NCBI GenBank assembly: GCA_003116975.1
Contig: BGKB01000133.1
Span: 62,001-126,000 of the forward strand
From: Aurantiochytrium sp. KH105
Lineage: Eukaryota > Sar > Bigyra > Thraustochytrida > Thraustochytriidae
Direction: 5' to 3'
DNA: 64,000 nt
The notes beneath the pieces were generated by a model. That model was not told the origin of the DNA. It ran no database searches and saw nothing but the letters and a program-made list of their open reading frames with translations. Both the position numbers and the translations under genes were made by a program. Position 1 is the first letter of the stretch; the number at the start of each line of letters is the position of its first letter. Of the stretch, positions 1 to 9,596 are shown piece after piece.

Positions 1-2
1 CT

Positions 3-3000
3 GGCGTACGTTTGCAGCTTTTGCGTCGTTTGTTTGCCGAGGAGGACGAAGAGACGGCGGCTCAGTACCAGATGATTTCTCAGAGAGGTGACGAGACCCC
101 CGGCCTTATCACCTTTGAAGGCATGCAAAACATTGTACATGCATACTTTGAGGGATTTTTCTTTGATCGCGCTTCGCTCGGGGTACTTTTTGAGAATGAG
201 GCCAAGCTTTTTCCCGTCGCGCGTGACGCGAGGGTCTCTGGTGCTGCTCACGGCTGTCATGGTATCAAGACCAAGCCAGTCGCAAGCCGGGAGAGATTCT
301 ACTCGCAGCTTTCGAGCACACAGACTTCACTCGCAACGACTCCTTTTCTCAAAAATCGATCTCTCTCTTCACATAGACGCAAAAGCTCCATGGCCGGAGG
401 TCATGACTCTGCTTACAGCAGTGCAGAAGAAAGCGAAAGCAGCGACAGTGAGAGTGAAGTGAATTCTGTTCAGAAAAAGATCGACAAGAAGAGTGCTCCT
501 GACGTCAATGATGACAACTATCGGATGCTCGAGTTCATTGACTTTGATGCCTGCGCACGCATTGTTCGCCATCTTAGTCCAGACGATGATACCAATCCAA
601 TGCGAACGCTTGCGCTCTCCGCGCTTGCAGCGTATGGCGTTACACCGGCGAAAGCAGAACCGATCGAGAGAACGCGTCACGCTGTATTTGACTCTTCCGG
701 GGCGCTGAATCCGGGTCGGGTATTTGCGTGGATGCTCGAGTCTCGTGGCCACCAAACTGATCAGGACGAGATTGGGACAAGGCCGCAAGAGGACCAATTG
801 GATGTAGAGACCCTTCACCAGGCCTTGCAGGGAGCCTTCGTTTTGGAGAAAGAGCTTGCGGAAGAATGGTGGATCTCTGATTTCCAGTGTGGGCCTGATC
901 AGAGCATTGGAGAACGTGAGTTTGCCGCCGGCTGGACGTTCCTTCGAGATCGTCCCTGCCCTGTATCAAGTATGGGAAATGTGCTTGTCGGAGACCTTGT
1001 GCAGCGTGTACTTCTTGCCGCGGACCACGAAAGACTTGCACAAAGCACGGCTCCAGAAGCTGAGGCACGCGCCACCATTGATCGTGCGCGTTCAATGCTC
1101 AGCACAATCATGAGCCTGATCTTTCTTGGCCTCATTTACGCCGTTGTGTACCTTGAGGCGCAGCCTGACATCATGAACAGAGTCTCGCGACAATACATGC
1201 GCGAACTTTTGCGCTCAGACATGTACTGCTCGACATTCAATACCACTTCGAACGAGCTTTTGGAGGACTCAATTCCAACCGCATTTTCCGAGATTTCGAG
1301 GCCGGGTTGCGTCTGGGGGTTTGTCAAAGGGCCCTTGCAGGATCTTTACTACCTCCATGCATCTCGCGTGAAGAGGACGAGCAACAGCTCGGCTCAGAAC
1401 CAAGCTGGGGAAGGTTTTTGGAAAACGCTCATGTATAATCGCTTCGTGCCCGAAATGGTGACACTTCGTCAACTTGCAGTAAAGAAATCCCGTTGCTCGG
1501 AGTATTACGGCCTCTTGGACCAGGATAGAGACTGTTACGGTCCATACAACACAGAGAATCGTCTCGAGGAAACGCTCGAATTCAATACGTCGCGTCTCCC
1601 GGATGACATTGACCCAGTGCTTTATGAGCCTGCAAGATTTTGGAAGAGCTCGAGTGAAAACAGCTTGATGGATTCGATCAAGGGGCAGTTTGCTATGTAC
1701 GACGCCTCTGGATATGTATTTCAACTCGGCAAGCTGGACGGCGATGGCGACTTGACAGCGAGGATTGACGCGTCGATCGAGTCTTGGAATACGTCCGTAG
1801 AAAGTTTACACAGACTTGAATGGATTCAGCCCGGCATGCGCGCTTTCGTAATCAACATTGGGCTCATTAATCCGAATCTCAAGTTGTACACGAATCTCCA
1901 GATCCTCTTTGAGTTTGCCGATTCAGCCGTGGTTGCATCCACGCTTTCCTGCCTATCATTCGACGTGACGGTGAATGGATCGCGGCTCGTTCCTACAGTG
2001 CTGCGTGGTATCCTATTCTTTTTGCTCATCACTACGTTCATCGCTCAGACCGTCCTTGCCTACAAGCGCGAGCTCGTTGGCAACAGTGCAAACAGCTATA
2101 CGAGCAGAGAGGCAACCGACGCAAATGTCGACGAAAACGAAGACAATATTGACGGCGAAGGCAAAGAGGAGGACGAGGACCACCGAATTCGTTTTTGTGT
2201 TGACTCCATGCATCGTGTGCTTGCGCACTGGTGGCAGATTGTGTATGAGTCTAAAGGTCTCGTCTTCGTTTGCGTAATCATCGTGTGGGTTGCGGCGTCG
2301 ATTGGCTTTGCAAGCGCTTTTCGAAACAATGAGGTGCGCGAGATCTTTGCGCGAAACACGCCAACCGAAGCGTGGAATGGCGTACAATTGTGGCGAGAGT
2401 TTGTTCGCACCGCACATTTCGATTGTGTAACGCTCATACTGCTCACATGTCATGCAATTGGATCGCTACAGATCTCAACGCGGGTCTCACTCGCTCTCGT
2501 GCTTGTCAAGAAGGCAGCACCGTTTCTTGTTCTTCTCACGCTTGTCATGTATCTATTGCTCAGCGTGTTTGCATCATTTGTGCTCGCTGCAGGCTTTTCG
2601 ATCGACGACGAGGTACTCCCTTTCGGCTCAACCTTTGTGCTCGCTCTCGCATCTGCAAACCACTTTGGCGTCCATCTTGATCTCTATGAGGATGGTCATT
2701 CGAAGGTGTCATTTGGACTATTTTTTGTGGTGTTGTGTTTCGATGGCTTCGTCATGTTACTGCTCGGCATCGCGACTGCTATTTTCCACTACTTTTACAC
2801 TTTTCATGTACGTCCAGAATACGATGGTCTCTTCAAGGAGAGTCAGACGCACGTTGTGTGGAAAAGATGTGCAGGTAAATTGGTTGGGTGTTGCAGCAGT
2901 GGTGCAAATCTGTCTTCTTGGCGGACCCAGAGTCATGTGACAAGACCCACGCATGAAGAGCTTGCGTCAAGCCCCTCGCTCCGATCAAGAAGTTCTGAAC

Positions 3001-3299
3001 AGCCTTTGGGTTTCGATAGTGAGAACGGAGTCCGCCAAGACCCTAATAATCTTAGCATGGAGTACAATGTCGACGATCTGGCGAGCGCAGACTTGCAAGG
3101 TGGTTGGTCGGGACCATTGGGCAAGAACCGAAGCTCTGTTATCGCGGACAATGACTTTTTTCGACCGGGCAGCTCGAGCGATCACGAACCGTCGCACACG
3201 CCTCAGGGTACTAGCGACGATGCTCGTTTCGCGTTCGGGAGCGAGTCGAAACAGGCCTCGATCGAGCTTGCGACCCGTTCACATGCCAAGGACTCATGA
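3..3299 (+). CDS. Polycystin-family (PKD2-like) cation channel, 5' end cut by the window
   Basis: The reading frame is already open at the window edge and no ATG is visible upstream, so the N terminus is missing; at least 1098 codons are present. An acidic, Ser-rich cytoplasmic region is followed by a first hydrophobic helix at about residues 355-375. A long extracytoplasmic domain with Cys, Asn-x-Ser/Thr sites and polycystin-type features (RSxxYG-like RCSEYYGLL, a PGMRAF segment) comes next. Five further hydrophobic segments lie between about residues 660 and 930, the last two flanking a pore-like loop. The C-terminal tail is Ser-rich. This is the TRPP/PKD layout: six helices with a large domain between S1 and S2. 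Known family members are non-selective, often calcium-permeable cation channels of flagella, plasma membrane or ER. The next gene (UFD1) is on the same strand 1.1 kb away and is unrelated. Confidence 0.85.
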   Translation, partial: GVRLQLLRRLFAEEDEETAAQYQMISQRGDETPGLITFEGMQNIVHAYFEGFFFDRASLGVLFENEAKLFPVARDARVSGAAHGCHGIKTKPVASRERFYSQLSSTQTSLATTPFLKNRSLSSHRRKSSMAGGHDSAYSSAEESESSDSESEVNSVQKKIDKKSAPDVNDDNYRMLEFIDFDACARIVRHLSPDDDTNPMRTLALSALAAYGVTPAKAEPIERTRHAVFDSSGALNPGRVFAWMLESRGHQTDQDEIGTRPQEDQLDVETLHQALQGAFVLEKELAEEWWISDFQCGPDQSIGEREFAAGWTFLRDRPCPVSSMGNVLVGDLVQRVLLAADHERLAQSTAPEAEARATIDRARSMLSTIMSLIFLGLIYAVVYLEAQPDIMNRVSRQYMRELLRSDMYCSTFNTTSNELLEDSIPTAFSEISRPGCVWGFVKGPLQDLYYLHASRVKRTSNSSAQNQAGEGFWKTLMYNRFVPEMVTLRQLAVKKSRCSEYYGLLDQDRDCYGPYNTENRLEETLEFNTSRLPDDIDPVLYEPARFWKSSSENSLMDSIKGQFAMYDASGYVFQLGKLDGDGDLTARIDASIESWNTSVESLHRLEWIQPGMRAFVINIGLINPNLKLYTNLQILFEFADSAVVASTLSCLSFDVTVNGSRLVPTVLRGILFFLLITTFIAQTVLAYKRELVGNSANSYTSREATDANVDENEDNIDGEGKEEDEDHRIRFCVDSMHRVLAHWWQIVYESKGLVFVCVIIVWVAASIGFASAFRNNEVREIFARNTPTEAWNGVQLWREFVRTAHFDCVTLILLTCHAIGSLQISTRVSLALVLVKKAAPFLVLLTLVMYLLLSVFASFVLAAGFSIDDEVLPFGSTFVLALASANHFGVHLDLYEDGHSKVSFGLFFVVLCFDGFVMLLLGIATAIFHYFYTFHVRPEYDGLFKESQTHVVWKRCAGKLVGCCSSGANLSSWRTQSHVTRPTHEELASSPSLRSRSSEQPLGFDSENGVRQDPNNLSMEYNVDDLASADLQGGWSGPLGKNRSSVIADNDFFRPGSSSDHEPSHTPQGTSDDARFAFGSESKQASIELATRSHAKDS

Positions 3300-4395
3300 T
3301 GTCTGCCTCCAGTATCGAATCACCCGCGGAGAGTCTCCAGCACACGCCGACGATCATCTGCTCTGTTATCGTGTGGTGGGAAAAAGAAATACTCGATTTC
3401 TTGACAGTGTCTGTGACTCAACCTATACTATCCAGGAATGGACAGACTAACACTTTCGGAGATCGCATCGAACGTTGTTGACGAAATTTGTCTGAAGCTA
3501 TTTTCAACTTTAGCTGCATGTCTCAACAGTGCCTCTCAAAACGATACTTTCCTTCTTTGTCCACTGGGACGCACATCGTTAGCATCAACAGGTTCTCTCT
3601 TTTGATTCTTAAACCTTGTCTCGAATGTCCTTCTGCAGAAATTAAATGTTATCACCAAGAAAGAGAAATTCTACGTATCAGCGAGCGGAAAGTAAAAATG
3701 CGATTCGGAGCTAAAATACGTCGCAAGACAAGCAACAAGGATTTGCCGTCTCAGCCCTGAATCTTGCTCTTTCACAATACCAAAAGTGCGTGAACACAAA
3801 AATTTCCGTCGTTGACGTGAGGCTGTGAATTTTCCATCAGCAAACCGATTTCGTCGCAAATTCAACCTACATGGATGAGGACCTCGACGATTAATGATAC
3901 AGTAAAGAAACAAACGAGCAAACACCGGCCTTGATGATCAGCGGCAGGATAATAAATGCATGAGTAGTACAACAGCCGCATCGAGGTGGGTGTCCGTCAA
4001 GACGTCATGGATCATCCACCTGCGAGTCGTAATCGCTTCATCTACGTAAAACTGTAGAAGAGGACGAAGCTCGCAGACCAAGCACCAAAGCCGGAACACT
4101 TGGCGCGCGGGCAGCAGGCGCGTGCGCGTGCGCGTGCAGGGGAGGGGTGGGCAGTGATACGGGCGCAGAGAGCGCAGCGGGTGACGCAGTTCCGCGCAGG
4201 GCGAGAGGCGCAGCCGTGCTTCACGAGAAGGGAAAAAGGCCGCAGCGGTGATCGCGATCTTGGCTACACGCACTCACACTCTCTTTCGTCCCGAGCAGCG
4301 AGCGAGGCTCGTCGGAGCGCGGTCGCGGACGCAAACGTAGGCGCGGGCAGCGGGCGAAAAGAGGGAGAACGCGCGAGAGAAAAAACCAAGGCACG
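3300..4395. other. Intergenic: polycystin 3' region and UFD1 upstream region
   Basis: About 1.1 kb with no convincing gene. The first 650 bases are AT-richer and presumably hold the channel's 3' UTR. The last 300 bases, from about 4100, are GC-rich with CG-alternating runs and purine-rich GAGAGAAAA sequence just before the UFD1 ATG, as expected of a promoter and 5' UTR. Short open frames here have no recognisable domains. Confidence 0.6.
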
Positions 4396-5451
4396 ATGAT
4401 GTTCAACGGCATGGGTTTCGGGAACTTTGGGGCACCACAGGGCCCGTTCCAGGAGACGTACAGGTGCCTGCCGATCTCGTTTAGCGACAAGGAAGACAAG
4501 GAGAATGGCGACAAGATTATCCTGCCAACATCTGCATTTGAAACGCTTGCACGCATGACGATCACGTACCCGATGCAGTTCGAGCTGCGAAACGACGAGT
4601 ACTGCGACATTTCCGAAGGCGACGAAACAAGGATTCCACGCACGCATGTGGGCGTGCTCGAGTTCACAGCGCCCGAGGGCCGTTGCTACGTGCCGTACTG
4701 GATCATGCAGAACCTGTTTGTGCAGGAGGGGGGCTATCTGACGGTGAAGAATGTGACGCTGCCGCTTGCGCAATTTATCAAGTTTCGACCACAGTCCGTT
4801 GACTTTCTGGACATTTCGAACCCGAAGGCGGTGCTCGAGAGCACGCTGCGCAACTTTTCGTGCGTCACCAAGGAAGACACAATCTGCTTGCCGTACAATG
4901 GCAAAAAGTACTACCTGGATGTTGTGGATGTCAAACCCAAGGATGCCTGCTCGATCGTGGAGGCGGACGTCAAGGTTGATTTCGAGGCGCCCCCGGGCTA
5001 CCAGGAACCCGGCGCAGCGGCAGCGCAAGCGACAGCAGAAGCCGCCTTGGCTGCCGCAGCAGCCGCTGCTGCATCGGGGGCTGGGGCCGAGGGTGCCAAG
5101 GCCGGAGATGCAAGCGCGGCTTCTGAAAAGGAGGGCGCGGGCTCGTCCACGAGCGTCTCGAGCGAGAGATCATCCGATTTTCTCGCACAGCTTGCACGCG
5201 CAAGAGAGCTTCGCATGAAAGAGCTGGATGCGCAGAAATCCTCGTACGTAGCGTTTTCAGGTACGGGACAGCGTGTCGACGGCAAGCGGAAACCGGCGCC
5301 CCAGCAAGAAAACGGAGATGGCAAGTCTGGAACGAGCACGAGCGCGAGCGGCCCGGTTGCGCAACCTTTGGCGTCCGCGCGAAAGGGCAAGTGGAAGTCC
5401 AAGAACAAGGGATCATCTTTTCAGGGCCAGGGAAGGTCTTTGGCAGATTAG
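4396..5451 (+). CDS. UFD1: UFD1, ubiquitin-recognition subunit of the Cdc48-Ufd1-Npl4 complex
   Basis: The 351-residue single-exon protein starts with the family's hallmark: MMFNGMGFGNF followed by ETYRCLPISF and a DKIILPTSAFE segment. The UFD1 double-psi beta-barrel and alpha/beta domain fill about residues 15-200, including the conserved MQNLFVQEGG and FRPQSVDFLDISNPKAVLE segments. A second, low-complexity half begins near residue 205 with an Ala-rich tract. It contains FSGTGQRVDGK, which matches the SHP-type motif (F-x-G-x-G) that docks UFD1 on p97/Cdc48. Known role: binding polyubiquitylated substrates and delivering them to Cdc48 for unfolding in ERAD and other proteasomal routes. Length and domain order are normal. 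The adjacent MM codons leave the start ambiguous by one or two residues. Confidence 0.95.
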   Translation: MMFNGMGFGNFGAPQGPFQETYRCLPISFSDKEDKENGDKIILPTSAFETLARMTITYPMQFELRNDEYCDISEGDETRIPRTHVGVLEFTAPEGRCYVPYWIMQNLFVQEGGYLTVKNVTLPLAQFIKFRPQSVDFLDISNPKAVLESTLRNFSCVTKEDTICLPYNGKKYYLDVVDVKPKDACSIVEADVKVDFEAPPGYQEPGAAAAQATAEAALAAAAAAAASGAGAEGAKAGDASAASEKEGAGSSTSVSSERSSDFLAQLARARELRMKELDAQKSSYVAFSGTGQRVDGKRKPAPQQENGDGKSGTSTSASGPVAQPLASARKGKWKSKNKGSSFQGQGRSLAD

Positions 5452-6070
5452 GAAAGGCAAGGACTGCTGCATGGATGCGATGAGTGGTCGAGGGCCAGAA
5501 AGAAAGGACAAGAGAAGAGTTTGTGGATTCTGGCCTGTTCAGATGTCTTTTCTCACTTAACTTTTATTCATTCCCGGGCAGCTTGTTGTTTCATTCACAC
5601 TTTTCATTTAGCTTTGGCGTTAGATTGTAAATCAAGAGAAAGAAGGAGAAATTGGAGCGCTTCTCCACGACGTTTTTTTGATTTTGAAAAGGTTGTTGTG
5701 TTTACCAGGAAGGCAAAGAGGAAAAAGGGGTTCAGCAATTATGAATTTACAAAGCTGCAGTCCCGCCGGCGGGCGGGACCTGTAATTTTTTTTCATGTTC
5801 TCGTGTGGAGGTGGTTAAAAAAAAAGATGCTATACAGAAAGGGGGTGGGTTTGTGGGGGAGTGAGTGTTGTTATCTACACAATGACGCGAGACGCAAGCC
5901 AGAAACAAGGTACAGGAGAGATTACAGACCTGCATATCCGCGTCTGCTTCCCGCGTCCGCCGCTAAAGGCGACGCAGAGGACAAAGAGGGGGTTGGCTGC
6001 TACCTAGGTCTCTCACAACCTTATGTGGCATGTGTACATGCACTTGCTTCTATTCTTTCACAAACAGGGC
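5452..6070. other. Convergent intergenic region between UFD1 and the M6 protease
   Basis: Contains the 3' regions of two converging genes. It holds T-rich and A-rich runs and a GC-rich perfect hairpin at 5760-5779, listed separately. No gene is supported here. Confidence 0.6.
5760..5779. other. Perfect 8-bp GC hairpin followed by a T run
   Basis: GTCCCGCC and GGCGGGAC form an exact inverted repeat around a GGCG loop. The stem can extend by CAG on both sides with one bulged G. On the + strand eight T residues begin about 6 bases after it. It sits between two convergent genes. It looks like a bacterial intrinsic terminator, but in a nucleus it more likely acts as an RNA structure in a 3' UTR, or as nothing at all. 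Confidence 0.5.
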
Positions 6071-8365
6071 CTACACAGCCGAGTGATGAAAAGATGTCTG
6101 GCCTTGCAAATTCGCGAGGCGAGGATTGGTCGAAGTCGCGAAGCGACCGCCACTAGCATAGGGCGGAACGCCCGTTGCACCGCCGTAGACGGCGTCAAAG
6201 TCAGGATTTTCGGCAAAACCGACCTCCATGACCTTGCTGTCGCCTGCTCCTGGACCCTTTTTGCCATTCTTGGCCACTGCAAACTTGTCCGATTTAAGTG
6301 CCTTGCGACGGCGGTAAAATGCAAAGGCCACAGCGGCAATGGACAGCACGGCAAAAGCGCCGACGCCAGCAATGATGAAGATCATCATGTTGTTTGACTC
6401 TGAATCCGACTCGGTATCTTCATCATCATCAGGGCCATTAAAACCGCCTCCCGTTGCAGAGGTACTGTAGGGATCCCTGTTGTCATCGCCAAAATCACGC
6501 GTCGGGTACGGCGTTGGGAACCGCGTAGGGTACTCCGTTTCCCCTGTGAAAGGCGAGGGAGCTGGCGTGGATGATGCCACGACCGAGGAGCCACTGGATG
6601 GAGTCGGCGCCGACGAAGGGCTCGGGGTCACGACTTGTGCGCTACAATCTTGGGAAGTGGTGGAATATGTAAAGGTCATGGTATCTGCGCTCGCAGAAAA
6701 GTCGGAAAGGATATGGCCGGAGCACACACCATCTTCAATGAGGTAGTACGAATTGAGAGAGGGTGTCGAGGTGTCCGAAAGTGCGGCGCGGCCCTTGAAC
6801 CACCAGTCGGCGGCTTCTCCAGTGTTTGTGTTCTTTTCGAGGTCGTAGTTGCCATCCGCCTGGATGACCGCGACCATGTAATGGTATGTAGGCCAATTGT
6901 CGTCACCCGGATAGGATACGAAGCTGTTGGAGGTGATTTTGGTGTCACAATGGTAAATGAGAAGCCCGCCCTGGAGGAGGGCGTCAAACCCCTTGGCCTG
7001 GCGGTTTTCAATGAGAATGTAGTCCTTTTGCTGAGAACCAGACGCGTCATAGTAGTTGATCCTGTAGACGGAGTCGTCGCCACCATCCTGCGCGGCGGTG
7101 ATCGAATAGGTGCCCTCGTCCGTGATGACAATCGGGTCAACGACGCCGAGCTGCACCTTTGTCCAGGCAGACATGCTTGGCGGGTAGCGCTGGGAGCCAT
7201 CGATGCCCCATGCGTCAGACATGAGGCCGTAGCGGCCAATGCCCTTGGAGGCGCTGGTCGTATCGTAGAGATCAGGAACACCGAAAAAGTGTGTCATTTC
7301 ATGGGAGATGACGCCGATGCGGGAGATGTCGTTACCGGAAGATCCCCAGCGACCCGGGTTTGCGGCGTACTTGGAAACCTTGACGTCATCATCCGAGTAA
7401 TAGGAGGGCGACAGACGCCACTTGTGGCTCCATATGCGCTGACTGCTGGAGCTGCCGCCAGTCTCCGCGCCGTGACCACTGTGGATGACGGTGAAAATGT
7501 CGACCTTGCCGTCATCGTCGAGGTCAAAGTCTTTGAAGACGATTCCGAGCGTGTCCTCCGCGTAGGAGAGCGCCTCGGAAATGCCGTCTCTGAATTGCGC
7601 GCTGCTGCAGAGTCCATTACAGGACACACTTTCATCACCGGCGGCCTCGAGTTCGGTCATGTCGATATCGATCCACCCGATGATGGTGCTCGTGATTTTA
7701 ATTTTGCTGTGGAAATTGTTTTCAAAAAAGTCGGAGACGGAGCCGGTGGGACAAATGTCCTCGTCAGCGCCGTCATTGTTGAAGAGAACGTCGTATTCTT
7801 CTGCAGTGGGGAGGTCGACGTTTTTGTGGTCACTGAAGCGGATGAGCAAGACCATGTTGTGCATTTCCGTGACGCTGGACAGCGCGCGGCGGCGGTCGTC
7901 GTCGTTGTCAATGTCAGACATTTGTGCGAAGAGCGAGTCGTCATCGTCGTTGGCCCGTTCCTCTTCGCTAGGGACGGGGTTTGGCATCGGGGGTGGTTTG
8001 GACTCGTCGACCTCGTTTCCTGGCCGACCGGCGTCAAAGGATGCCGGTGTGCGCTGTGTGCAGTTGAGTCTCGTCTCGGAGCAGACCATGCCGAGCTCAT
8101 CATCCTCCTCGCCAAAGACGTAATAGACCTCTTCTGTTTCGTTGTTTCTTCGCTGGCAGAGCGCAAACATGCCTCTGTACGTCCAGGTATGCGAGAAGGG
8201 GGTTCCGACCAGCTTCACGCACGCCGTCTCCCCGCACGAGCCCGGCAGCTCGTAGTCGAGGCACGCCCCCTGTGCCGGCATCGCCCGCGTCGGTGCCGCG
8301 AGTACTGCGAGGACTGTGGCCACGAGCGCCGCCATGGCGCATCGCCTCTTCTGCTGGGCCGCCAT
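6071..8365 (-). CDS. M6-family (immune inhibitor A-like) zinc metalloprotease, type I membrane protein
   Basis: 764 residues. An N-terminal signal peptide of about 28 residues (AALVATVLAVLAAPTRA) is followed by a short Cys-containing domain and an acidic linker. The M6 peptidase domain spans about residues 164-560. The zinc site is HEMTHFFGVPDLYD: His355, Glu356 and His359, then Gly and the Asp-Leu-Tyr-Asp typical of M6. A DLDDDGKVD loop near 281-289 looks like a calcium-binding dockerin or EF-type loop. A Ser/Thr/Pro-rich stalk leads to one membrane helix (about 675-698) with a basic stop-transfer RRRK and a cytoplasmic tail of about 65 residues. The catalytic domain is therefore predicted outside the cell or in a vesicle lumen, tethered. 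Bacterial M6 enzymes are mostly secreted and soluble, so the anchor is notable. The ATG used gives a complete signal peptide. Confidence 0.9.
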   Translation of the reverse strand: MAAQQKRRCAMAALVATVLAVLAAPTRAMPAQGACLDYELPGSCGETACVKLVGTPFSHTWTYRGMFALCQRRNNETEEVYYVFGEEDDELGMVCSETRLNCTQRTPASFDAGRPGNEVDESKPPPMPNPVPSEEERANDDDDSLFAQMSDIDNDDDRRRALSSVTEMHNMVLLIRFSDHKNVDLPTAEEYDVLFNNDGADEDICPTGSVSDFFENNFHSKIKITSTIIGWIDIDMTELEAAGDESVSCNGLCSSAQFRDGISEALSYAEDTLGIVFKDFDLDDDGKVDIFTVIHSGHGAETGGSSSSQRIWSHKWRLSPSYYSDDDVKVSKYAANPGRWGSSGNDISRIGVISHEMTHFFGVPDLYDTTSASKGIGRYGLMSDAWGIDGSQRYPPSMSAWTKVQLGVVDPIVITDEGTYSITAAQDGGDDSVYRINYYDASGSQQKDYILIENRQAKGFDALLQGGLLIYHCDTKITSNSFVSYPGDDNWPTYHYMVAVIQADGNYDLEKNTNTGEAADWWFKGRAALSDTSTPSLNSYYLIEDGVCSGHILSDFSASADTMTFTYSTTSQDCSAQVVTPSPSSAPTPSSGSSVVASSTPAPSPFTGETEYPTRFPTPYPTRDFGDDNRDPYSTSATGGGFNGPDDDEDTESDSESNNMMIFIIAGVGAFAVLSIAAVAFAFYRRRKALKSDKFAVAKNGKKGPGAGDSKVMEVGFAENPDFDAVYGGATGVPPYASGGRFATSTNPRLANLQGQTSFHHSAV

Positions 8366-8371
8366 GCTGCA

Positions 8372-8415
8372 AGCAAGCTAGCTAGCTAGCCAGCTATCTA
8401 AGCTAGATAGCTAGC
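8372..8415. repeat. GCTA-type tetranucleotide repeat
   Basis: Imperfect AGCTAGCTAGC units, self-complementary, lying immediately upstream of the protease start codon and so in its 5' UTR or promoter. Confidence 0.7.
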
Positions 8416-9249
8416 CGCCTGTCTGCAGGCGCGACCAAGCACGAGCTAGCGATCGAGCGAGCGAGCGAAGCGCCGAGCAGCGCCTTCGTTCGTTCGTTCG
8501 TTCGCGATTTGCTTTTGCTGGTTGTCTGGGTGGGTCGCGTCCTGGCTCTACCAAAGGTAGATTGGCAAAAAGAACGCCGCGCGAGCGCGTGAACCTGAAT
8601 AGAACGCGCAGTCCCGCTCCCCGCTCCCCGCTCTGCTGCGTTACGATTCCCTGCGCTACCTTGCGCTGGCGATGCGAGGCAGCGCGTCCTCTTCGAAGCA
8701 AGCCAGCCAGCCAGCCAGTCAGCCACCAGCGTCGAACAGCGTGGCGACCTGCTCTCGACTCCGAGCCTGCGGTGCGCGCGGTTGCCTCTTTGCCTCCCAC
8801 GCGGCGCGGCCTGACGCGCAAAATTCGCGACAATACTTGTCATTTTTATTTTTATTTTTTTTCTCGTTGGAAGGTTTTCCACGCGGCTTCGAGGCGGCGA
8901 AATTTAACAGACCCAGTGCGCTTGCCGGGGGGGGTAGCATGGAGAGGAGGGGGGTAGGAAAAAATGGGCGCACAGCGAGGCACAGCATGAAAAAAACGAC
9001 CAAGTACACCCTCTGTAGCAAGGGTGAAAAATGAGTCGATCATCAAAAATATGACGAAGGCCGCCCTCTGTGGCAAGAGTGTAGAATGGCTCCAATCCCT
9101 GCAGTAAAGGGGTGGAGAGGAAAATGAGCCCAAAATTCGACAAAGTCCAACTGATGTAGTGAAGGGTCGTACAAAGACACTGCAAATGCAAGAAGGAAAC
9201 GTTTGTACACAAATGATTTCGTTTAAGCAGTTTCGGAAGTGGTAGCACG

Positions 9250-9530
9250 GCTCATAAGAACTACCTTTACGGGTCTTGAAAAGCGTTCTCGCCATCCTTG
9301 CGTCTTCTGCTTGAGATGCTCGTACGATCTGTAAACGGTGTCTTCCACACTGTATAAGGAGTCTCCGAAACCAATCTTGTTGCGAATTGTATCATCGGTG
9401 ATGGGATCCTTACGTGTCACACGCATCTCTTGATCAAGACAGTCGAAGAACTCCTTAAAGTTGACGGTCAGTGCCATTTGTCTGCCTGCATACTCGAGCC
9501 CAAAGCCAACATTCGTCTNTCCAGGCGCTG
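9250..9530 (-). pseudogene. Possible gene fragment of unknown family
   Basis: On the minus strand one frame reads as ordinary, compositionally balanced protein: TNVGFGLEYAGRQMALTV, then KEFFDCLDQEM, IGFGDSLYSVEDTVYRSYEH and KQKTQGWRERFSR. It then runs into a GTAAAG sequence that could be a splice donor. Upstream it runs straight into the CTTT microsatellite (Lys/Glu/Arg in this frame) and an ambiguous base at 9519. I do not recognise the family. It could be an exon of an intron-containing gene, a truncated relic or chance; no flanking exon could be assembled. Confidence 0.3.
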
Positions 9531-9544
9531 CCTGCCTTCTTGTT

Positions 9545-9546
9545 CT

Positions 9547-9588
<42 letters not shown>

Positions 9589-9596
9589 TTCCTTCC
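9545..9596. repeat. CTTT microsatellite
   Basis: About ten tandem CTTT units with CCTT degeneration at the right end. The undetermined base at 9519 lies about 25 bases to the left, consistent with a locally weak consensus. Confidence 0.95.

Noticed and set aside
6635-8389. Plus-strand open frame of 584 codons across the M6 protease gene
   Set aside because: Antisense shadow of the protease. It has no domain, while the minus strand carries a signal peptide, the HExxH site and a membrane anchor.
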